NCBI GenBank assembly: GCA_027491235.1
Contig: JAIXWO010000022.1
Coordinates: 248,001-312,000 of the forward strand
Source of the DNA: Sphingomonadales bacterium
GTDB taxonomy: Bacteria > Pseudomonadota > Alphaproteobacteria > Sphingomonadales > Sphingomonadaceae
DNA: 64,000 nt
Reading direction: 5' to 3'
Shown here: positions 58,131 through 64,000 of the stretch, one piece after another
How positions within the stretch are numbered: position 1 is the stretch's first letter
Layout of the letters: every line of letters begins with the position of its first letter
Made by a program: the position numbers and the translations under genes
Notes under the pieces: generated by a model
Databases searched by the model: none
Seen by the model: only the letters and a program-made list of their open reading frames with translations
What the model was told of the DNA's origin: nothing

Positions 58131-59117
58131 TTACCAGGTGCCGAAGTCGCCGGGCGGCTGGCTGGTTGTCAGTGCCGGTCGGCTGGGGCGCCGCCATCCG
58201 TAGCGCCGTCGTTTGACAAGGCGGAGGCAAGGCCATTCTCCCCCTGTTGACGCCACAAGGCGTAGGCCCTGCTGCGCATAAGCGCGCTTCACGGAGTCGA
58301 CCTGCTTGTCGAGCAGCCCGGCAAGGATCAGCGTCCCGCCTTCTGCCAGAATGTCGGCCAGCGCAGGGGCAAGCTCAATCAGCGGACCGGCGAGGATGTT
58401 TGCGATGACAAGATCATAGGGTGCCCTGCGCTGAATCATCTCATGGTCGGTGCCGGACGCGGCGCAGAGTGCCACCTGACCGGGAAACTGGCCAATGGCG
58501 ATGGCATTGGCGTCTGCATTTTCGATGGAGATTTCGATGCTGACGGGGTCGATGTCAGATGCCGTCACATAAGCGCGCGGCCACAAATGGCCTGCAGCAA
58601 AGGCGAGCAGGCCGGTGCCGGTACCAACGTCCATGATGTTCTCAAATCGGGCGCCGGAGCGCCGGAGCGAGTCGAGCGTCTTCAGACAATTGCTCGTTGT
58701 TTCATGTCCGCCCGTGCCGAAAGCCCGGCTCGCCTCGATCAGAAAAACAACCGATCCGGCAGGCGCTTTTTCTTTAAAGGCAGAGGTGTGAACGAAGAAC
58801 CGACCTGCCGAAACGGGTTGGGAGGACTGCTGGCTGAGGGTCACCCAATCTTGTTCCTCCACGCGTTCAAGGATGACCTTGGACAGGGGGGTGCCGGGCG
58901 CAAGGGCGCGGATGAGGTCGATCTGGTAATCATCTGGTTTGCCAACAAAAAATGCGGATATTTCCCAGTCATTTGGTCTGGCCGGGTCAGGCTCGCTTGC
59001 GACGATGGTGGGCGGTTCATCAAAGGATGCAAAGGCCTCCATTTCGAAGTCGATTTGCTCTGCCTGCAGCCGCGTGCAGGGCAGGGTGATCTTCCAGCTT
59101 TCAGGTGTGTCGGTCAT
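58131..59117 (-). CDS. prmA: Ribosomal protein L11 methyltransferase (PrmA-like)
   Basis: 328 aa. C-terminal SAM-dependent methyltransferase: FGTGGHETTSNCLKTLDSL, DVGTGTGLLAFAAGHLWP (motif I), ASDIDPVSIEISIENADAN, DLVIANILAGPLIELAPAL (NxLA-type catalytic loop), LAGLLDKQVDSV. The N-terminal substrate-binding part (about 100 residues) is divergent, and the C-terminal 25 residues are basic and extra. Trimethylates L11. It begins 43 bp upstream (minus) of the gshA start region. Confidence 0.92.
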   Translation of the reverse strand: MTDTPESWKITLPCTRLQAEQIDFEMEAFASFDEPPTIVASEPDPARPNDWEISAFFVGKPDDYQIDLIRALAPGTPLSKVILERVEEQDWVTLSQQSSQPVSAGRFFVHTSAFKEKAPAGSVVFLIEASRAFGTGGHETTSNCLKTLDSLRRSGARFENIMDVGTGTGLLAFAAGHLWPRAYVTASDIDPVSIEISIENADANAIAIGQFPGQVALCAASGTDHEMIQRRAPYDLVIANILAGPLIELAPALADILAEGGTLILAGLLDKQVDSVKRAYAQQGLRLVASTGGEWPCLRLVKRRRYGWRRPSRPALTTSQPPGDFGTW

Positions 59118-59300
59118 CCTCGCGTGATTACGCCCCAAAACGGGGCACGCAAGCGCGGTGATGCAACCGAATTGAATTTGATTGTGGCCAGCGTGATTGA
59201 ACTTTATGCCATGCTCGGTCGTAGGGAATGGCAGAGCAGATGGCGGGCTGGCCATCTGAGTTGCTGACGACCGACACCGAGTGGGGGGTCGGAGGGAGAC

Positions 59301-59513
59301 ATGAAAATGAAACCGGAACTGCAGGAGCTGCTTGCAGCTTCGCGGGCGCAGCCGCATTCCGATGCGCGCTTTGCTTTGCTGCATTCATTGAATGAACAAC
59401 TGGCTGTTGCCGATGCGTTGGAGCTCGATCTTGTCGCGATCCGCATTTCTGAGGCGATCGATCAGCTGGTTGGGGACCTTGGCCTCGATGGCGTGGACGG
59501 CACGGCGCACTAG
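59301..59513 (+). CDS. Small protein of unknown function (70 aa)
   Basis: A very good ribosome site GGAGGGAGAC is directly before ATG 59301, which supports translation. Mostly helical: MKPELQELLAASRAQPHSDA, LALLHSLNEQ-like (ALLHSLNEQLAVADALELDL) and ISEAIDQLVGDLG. No signal peptide, no cysteines. Not recognised; it lies between two minus-strand genes and is likely monocistronic. Confidence 0.6.
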   Translation: MKMKPELQELLAASRAQPHSDARFALLHSLNEQLAVADALELDLVAIRISEAIDQLVGDLGLDGVDGTAH

Positions 59514-59594
59514 CAGCAAACTTGTCGGCCCCATCTGCCAAAACAGGCGGCGCCGGCACATGGAGCCGACGCCGTCATGGAGGTGAGACACGTC

Positions 59595-60089
59595 TTAGCT
59601 GATGAAGCAGGACGCAGGTGCGGCTGCCGCAAAGCCAATGGTGGCGTTTGTTGACCCTGCGGTTGCCTTAGGTTCAATCCCAAAGGCTTGGCAGACCAGA
59701 TGATAACCGTTCTGCGAGAGCGAGACGAACACGCGGCGGCGGTCGGTTGGGTCAATCTTGCGATCAATGAACCCATCTTTTTCCAAGCGGGTCAAATAGC
59801 GGAGCACGGTCGTCAGCGGGATGCGCGATTCAACGCCGATATCTGTAATGGCAAGATTGTGCCCCATGCGCTGGGCGCGTTCCAATTCCAGAAGAATGTC
59901 CCACGCGGCATCGCCGAAGTAATTAACGCTAAAGGCGCGTTCACGCCGGCGACGCAGGCGGAGTTCAGCGTCGACGGGATGGAGCAACGATTCTGCGGTC
60001 GGGGATGCAATCCGCTGTGATAGCGAATTGAGCGCCGACACGGTCTGGATGATAATGTCCTGCATTTCGTCATGTGAGCCCTGGCTCAT
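59595..60089 (-). CDS. Winged-helix (MarR-like) transcriptional regulator
   Basis: 164 aa. Residues about 58-125 form a winged helix: AAWDILLELERAQRMGHNLA, ITDIGVESRIPLTTVLRYL (recognition helix), TRLEKDGFIDRKIDPTDRR (wing), VFVSLSQNGY. The C-terminus is a short Ala/Ser-rich tail. The 270-bp spacer upstream (60090-60359) may hold its own operator; I see no clear palindrome there. Target genes unknown. Confidence 0.85.
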   Translation of the reverse strand: MSQGSHDEMQDIIIQTVSALNSLSQRIASPTAESLLHPVDAELRLRRRRERAFSVNYFGDAAWDILLELERAQRMGHNLAITDIGVESRIPLTTVLRYLTRLEKDGFIDRKIDPTDRRRVFVSLSQNGYHLVCQAFGIEPKATAGSTNATIGFAAAAPASCFIS

Positions 60090-60359
60090 GGTAAAGTTCC
60101 TTCGTCGCCGGAATTGGCCCTGCGGCCGCTTCCAGATTGCTTGTTCAACGCTTTCAACGCATTTTGGGGAGGATCCCCGATTACTCGTGACGGCGACGGT
60201 GCGGCTAATGGCGACCTGCCTGTATCCTTCAAGGACATCTGCCCCGCTGTCGAAACATAGTTAGGCTATCGGATGCAATTCTAACCATATCGTAGATATA
60301 CCCATAAGTGTTTCTACGTATGAACTTTTGCACAGGTTGCCAGTCATTCAAAATGCCCG

Positions 60360-61052
60360 TCAGCGGACGTAGCTTGCGCCGTTCACATCCAGAACAGCAC
60401 CCGTCATGGATGGCGGGGCCTTGAGCGCGCAAAACGCGACCATCTCAGCAACTTCTTCAGGCATCGCCACGCGGCCGAGTGGAATGTCGGCCAGCAACTT
60501 GTCGCCGCCACGGCTCGCCAGATAATCATCCGCCATGCCTGTCATCGTGAAGCCGGGGCAGATGGCATAGGCCAGGATGTCTTGCGCGGCATAAGCGCGG
60601 GCAATGGACTTGGTCATTGCGACCATTCCGGCCTTAGACGCGGCATAATGCCAGTGTTTGGGTGAATCTCCGCGATAGGCAGCGCGGCTTGCGATATTGA
60701 TGATTCGGCCCTCTGCCTTGCGGTCCTGCCAGTGCAGCACCGCGCGGCGGCAGAGCAGGGCGGAGGATGTCAGATTGATTTGCATCGTCCGTTCCCAGCC
60801 GGAGAGCCAATCGGGCTCATCGGAGGTGAGAGGGTTCTCTTCAAAAACGCCCGCATTGTTGACGAGAATGTCGACGCGCCCTTCAAGCGCGGCCAGCCCA
60901 GCCTCCCAAAGATCACCGGCGCCATCAGCCGTTGAAAGATCAAAATCTTTGCTGGCAACCGCAAAAATACGGGTGTCCTCATATCCAAAACGGGTGTGAA
61001 TAGCCGCGCCAATCCCTCGGGACGCGCCGGTGATGATGATGTTCTTGGTCAT
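60360..61052 (-). CDS. Short-chain dehydrogenase/reductase
   Basis: 230 aa classical SDR. Cofactor loop IIITGASRGIGAAI, NNAG in VDILVNNAGVFEE, catalytic Ser in IINIASRAAY and Tyr-Lys in YAASKAGMVAMT, then ICPGFTMTGMA. Substrate not predictable. ATG 61052; the upstream frame reaching into the sdhC leader is not coding. Confidence 0.92.
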   Translation of the reverse strand: MTKNIIITGASRGIGAAIHTRFGYEDTRIFAVASKDFDLSTADGAGDLWEAGLAALEGRVDILVNNAGVFEENPLTSDEPDWLSGWERTMQINLTSSALLCRRAVLHWQDRKAEGRIINIASRAAYRGDSPKHWHYAASKAGMVAMTKSIARAYAAQDILAYAICPGFTMTGMADDYLASRGGDKLLADIPLGRVAMPEEVAEMVAFCALKAPPSMTGAVLDVNGASYVR

Positions 61053-61155
61053 ACTGGCCCCATAACCGATGTGTCCATTGGGGCAAAGGCAGTTGCGCCG
61101 ACCGTTTGACGCGTTAAGGGGATGGCGACGAACTGACAAAAGACAGGGAATGATC

Positions 61156-61551
61156 ATGGCGCAAAACCGCGCAAGGCCGCTCTCGCCGCACCTGACGATC
61201 TGGAAATGGGGCGCCAACATGGCGGCCTCCATTATACACCGTGTGACCGGAACCGGGATGGCGACCGTTGGTGTGCTTGTTTTGACATGGTGGCTTGTGG
61301 CCGCCGCAACGGGGCAGGAATCCTATGATTACTTCCTCGGCTGGGCGAAGCATCCGCTGGGCCAATTGGTCCTGATCGGCCTCAGCTGGGCGTTCTTCCA
61401 GCATCTCGGCTCCGGCCTCCGCCACTTCGTGCTCGATGTGGGTGCAGGCTATGAACTCAACACCAACCGCTTCTGGGCCCGCGCAACCTTCGTCTTTGGC
61501 GTTGTGATGACAGCCGCGCTCTGGGGCTATCTGCTGTTCGTGAAGGGATAA
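61156..61551 (+). CDS. sdhC: Succinate dehydrogenase cytochrome b556 subunit
   Basis: 131 aa, three membrane helices. Seen: RPLSPHLTIWKWGANMAASI, IHRVTGTGMA, and heme-ligand region FQHLGSGLRHFVLDVGAGYE. AGGGA before ATG 61156; ATG 61150 is an alternative two codons earlier. First gene of the sdh operon; sdhD follows 4 bp later. Confidence 0.95.
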   Translation: MAQNRARPLSPHLTIWKWGANMAASIIHRVTGTGMATVGVLVLTWWLVAAATGQESYDYFLGWAKHPLGQLVLIGLSWAFFQHLGSGLRHFVLDVGAGYELNTNRFWARATFVFGVVMTAALWGYLLFVKG

Positions 61552-61555
61552 GGCG

Positions 61556-61945
61556 ATGGGAACCGGAACAGGTCTGGGCCGCGTCCGCGGTCTCGGTTCG
61601 GCAAGACATGGTGGCGCGCACTGGGTGCTGCACCGCATGACGGCGGTCGGCAATCTGCTGCTGCTGCCTTGGCTGCTCATCTCGCTCGTGCGGCTGCCGA
61701 CCTATGATTACACCACGGTCACCACTTGGCTAGCGCAGCCAATGGCTGCCGTGCCGATGATGCTGCTTGTCATCTCGGTCTTCTGGCACTTCCGCATCGG
61801 CCTTCAGGTCGTGATTGAGGATTATGTCCATGAAGAAGGCGCAAAGTTTGCCAGCCTGACGGCGCTCACCTTCTACACGCTCGGCACCGCTGCATTTGCA
61901 CTGTTTGCCATCGCCAAGATTGCTCTGACGGGGACACCCAACTGA
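61556..61945 (+). CDS. sdhD: Succinate dehydrogenase membrane anchor subunit
   Basis: 129 aa. [20 protein letters not shown], then [18 protein letters not shown], and [20 protein letters not shown] with the second heme ligand. Anchors SdhAB with SdhC. Its stop overlaps the sdhA ATG by one base. Confidence 0.95.
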   Translation: MGTGTGLGRVRGLGSARHGGAHWVLHRMTAVGNLLLLPWLLISLVRLPTYDYTTVTTWLAQPMAAVPMMLLVISVFWHFRIGLQVVIEDYVHEEGAKFASLTALTFYTLGTAAFALFAIAKIALTGTPN

Positions 61946-63759
61946 TGTCCGAAGCCTATAAGATCATTGATCACACCTATGACGTTGTCGTTGTCGGCGC
62001 GGGCGGCTCCGGCCTGCGTGCGACGATGGGCGCGGCAGAAGCCGGCCTGAAGACGGCCTGCATCACCAAAGTCTTCCCGACGCGCAGCCACACGGTGGCC
62101 GCGCAGGGCGGGATTGCAGCATCGCTTGGCAACAACTCGCCCGATCATTGGACCTGGCACATGTACGACACCGTGAAGGGGTCGGACTGGCTGGGCGATC
62201 AGGACGCCATCGAGTATATGGTGCGGGAAGCGCCTGCCGCTGTGTACGAGCTGGAGCACGCCGGCGTGCCGTTCAGCCGCAACGACAATGGCACGATCTA
62301 CCAGCGCCCGTTCGGTGGTCACATGCAGAATATGGGCGAAGGCCCGCCGGTGCAGCGCACCTGTGCGGCTGCTGACCGCACCGGCCACGCCATGCTCCAC
62401 GCGCTCTACCAGCAGAGCCTGAAGTATGATGCGGACTTCTACATCGAATATTTCGCACTCGACCTCATCATGGAAGATGGCCCCGATGGTCCCGAATGCC
62501 GTGGCGTCATCGCCATGTGCATGGAAGACGGGACAATCCACCGCTTCCGCGCCCAATCGGTCGTGCTGGCCACCGGCGGTTATGGCCGTGCCTATTTCTC
62601 GGCAACCTCAGCGCACACCTGCACAGGTGACGGCGGCGGCATGGTGCTGCGCGCGGGCCTGCCGTTGCAGGATCTGGAGTTCGTTCAGTTCCACCCGACC
62701 GGCATTTACGGCGCAGGCGTGCTCATCACTGAGGGTGCACGCGGCGAAGGCGGCTATCTGACCAACTCCGAAGGTGAGCGTTTCATGGAACGCTATGCCC
62801 CCTCGGCTAAGGACCTCGCCTCGCGCGACGTCGTTTCGCGCTCCATGGCGATGGAAATGCGCGAAGGCCGCGGCGTGGGCCCGAACAAGGACCACATCTT
62901 CCTGCACCTCGATCATATCGATCCCAAGGTGCTGGCAGAACGCCTTCCCGGCATCACCGAAAGCGGCAAGATCTTTGCAGGCGTTGATCTGACGCGCCAG
63001 CCGCTGCCGGTTTGCCCGACCGTCCATTACAACATGGGTGGCATTCCCTGTAATTATCACGGCCAGGTCGTGACCAAGAAGGGCAAGAATGACGATCACG
63101 TCGTCCCCGGCCTGTACGCCGTGGGTGAAGCGGCCTGCGTGTCGGTTCATGGTGCCAACCGCCTTGGTTCCAACTCGCTGATCGACCTTGTCGTGTTTGG
63201 CCGCGCAACCGGCCTGCATCTGAAGGAAACGCTGAAGGCGGGCGCGGCTCAAAAGCCGCTGCCGGCCAATGCGACGGACCTTCCGCTCGCCCGTGTCGAT
63301 AAGTTCCGCAATGCAAAGGGCGGTTCGCCCACGGCGGACATTCGCCTCGACATGCAGCGCACCATGCAGAAGCACGCCGCCGTGTTCCGCGACAGCGCGC
63401 TGCTCTCTGAAGGTGTTGATCTGATGCGCAAGGTCAACAAGCGTCTGGAAGACGTGGCCGTGAGCGATCGCAGCCTCATCTGGAACACCGATCTTATCGA
63501 AACGCTGGAACTCGACAACCTCATGGCGCAGGCTGTCTGCACCATGGAGAGCGCTGAGAACCGCAAGGAATCCCGCGGCGCCCATGCGCATGAAGATTTC
63601 CCGGATCGTGATGACAAGAAGTGGATGAACCACACCGTCAGTTGGTTTGAAGGCTGGGGCGGAAATGGTGGTAAGGTCACCCTCGATAGCCGTGGTGTGC
63701 ACAATTACACGCTCACCGACGAGGTTGAGTACATCAAGCCCAAGGCGCGCGTTTACTAA
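61945..63759 (+). CDS. sdhA: Succinate dehydrogenase flavoprotein subunit
   Basis: 604 aa. FAD-binding [20 protein letters not shown], the histidine that links FAD covalently in [18 protein letters not shown], substrate site [20 protein letters not shown], and [20 protein letters not shown]. Oxidises succinate to fumarate in the TCA cycle and complex II. SdhB is not in the window and probably lies downstream. Confidence 0.97.
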   Translation: MSEAYKIIDHTYDVVVVGAGGSGLRATMGAAEAGLKTACITKVFPTRSHTVAAQGGIAASLGNNSPDHWTWHMYDTVKGSDWLGDQDAIEYMVREAPAAVYELEHAGVPFSRNDNGTIYQRPFGGHMQNMGEGPPVQRTCAAADRTGHAMLHALYQQSLKYDADFYIEYFALDLIMEDGPDGPECRGVIAMCMEDGTIHRFRAQSVVLATGGYGRAYFSATSAHTCTGDGGGMVLRAGLPLQDLEFVQFHPTGIYGAGVLITEGARGEGGYLTNSEGERFMERYAPSAKDLASRDVVSRSMAMEMREGRGVGPNKDHIFLHLDHIDPKVLAERLPGITESGKIFAGVDLTRQPLPVCPTVHYNMGGIPCNYHGQVVTKKGKNDDHVVPGLYAVGEAACVSVHGANRLGSNSLIDLVVFGRATGLHLKETLKAGAAQKPLPANATDLPLARVDKFRNAKGGSPTADIRLDMQRTMQKHAAVFRDSALLSEGVDLMRKVNKRLEDVAVSDRSLIWNTDLIETLELDNLMAQAVCTMESAENRKESRGAHAHEDFPDRDDKKWMNHTVSWFEGWGGNGGKVTLDSRGVHNYTLTDEVEYIKPKARVY

Positions 63760-63788
63760 GGTCCGCCCGAAACGAGGGGAGACATGCC

Positions 63789-64000
63789 ATGTGGTTGGTG
63801 CCGGCTGGTCTCCTCTTTCTCTTCATAGTGTGGGCCGCGCAGTTCGTGACGCCCGCACAAAAGGCGGAAAGCCGGAAGAATATACACCGGATCGCCTTCG
63901 GGCTCTGGCTCTTGAGCGGGCCGCTTGCGACACGGATAGTATGGGAAGCAGGCGGGTCCGTCTTGGGCATATTCATGCTCGGTCTGACCCTGTTTGCGCT
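63789..64000 (+). CDS. Small membrane protein, 3' end outside window
   Basis: 70 codons visible. GAGGGGAGA lies six bases before ATG 63789. MWLVPAGLLFLFIVWAAQFV is one membrane helix; a polar basic stretch (AQKAESRKNIHR) and a second helix (FGLWLLSGPLATR, GIFMLGLTLFA) follow. Not recognised. It is 29 bp after sdhA on the same strand, so it may be cotranscribed with sdh. Confidence 0.65.
   Translation, partial: MWLVPAGLLFLFIVWAAQFVTPAQKAESRKNIHRIAFGLWLLSGPLATRIVWEAGGSVLGIFMLGLTLFA

Overview
This window looks like chromosome from a Sphingomonadales alphaproteobacterium (Sphingomonadaceae-like). Supporting signs: conserved alphaproteobacterial neighbourhoods (zapA - 6S RNA - 5-formyl-THF cyclo-ligase; a 14-gene nuo operon followed by birA, coaX, RNase J and a DUF1467 gene; trpGDC-moaC-moeA-lexA); a GTTC-N7-GTTC SOS box in front of lexA; DUF2842 and DUF1467 proteins; and several copies of palindromic intergenic repeats of the CCGTTTGTCCTGAGC...TGTCGAAGG type common in sphingomonads. 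Codon use is G+C rich throughout. No transposase, integrase, phage gene or CRISPR array was seen.

Layout. 1-4058 (minus): a run of four exported DUF11-type surface proteins, the last cut by the window edge; this is the least understood block. 4059-6076: tRNA-Asp, DUF2842, folate cyclo-ligase, 6S RNA, ZapA and a small coiled-coil protein. 6221-13882 (plus): central carbon genes tkt, gap, pgk and class I aldolase, then thiE, efp and suhB, separated by palindromic repeats. 14063-29497 (plus): complete respiratory complex I operon nuoA-N, with three extra genes inserted (a one-helix membrane protein and a SnoaL-like protein between nuoD and nuoE, and an exported duplicated-domain protein between nuoF and nuoG). 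29494-32920: birA, coaX, rnj and DUF1467, continuing the operon by start-stop overlaps.

32917-38386: a little-known group consisting of a two-helix membrane protein with a very long coiled coil, an Hpt-like protein without the phospho-histidine, a nucleotidyltransferase-like/membrane fusion, a 23-codon upstream ORF and a histidine-kinase-like protein whose H-box histidine is alanine. 38449-44060: gltA, gltX, comEC (divergent from gltX) and lexA. 44085-53414 (minus): ppiD-trpE, then an alpha/beta hydrolase and an opposing small exported protein that split trpE from trpGDC-moaC-moeA; trpD carries one palindromic repeat in frame. 53545-59117: tpiA, secG, pyrG, a repeat cluster, gshA and prmA. 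59301-61052: small unknown gene, winged-helix regulator and SDR oxidoreductase. 61156-64000: sdhC, sdhD, sdhA and the start of a small membrane protein.

Most of the window is housekeeping (glycolysis, complex I and II, tryptophan and molybdopterin synthesis, SOS control). The best candidates for undescribed biology are the DUF11 surface operon, the histidine-less HK/Hpt pair with its coiled-coil neighbour, the accessory genes inside nuo, and the in-frame repeat in trpD. All functional calls are from reading motifs and gene order; no database search was run.
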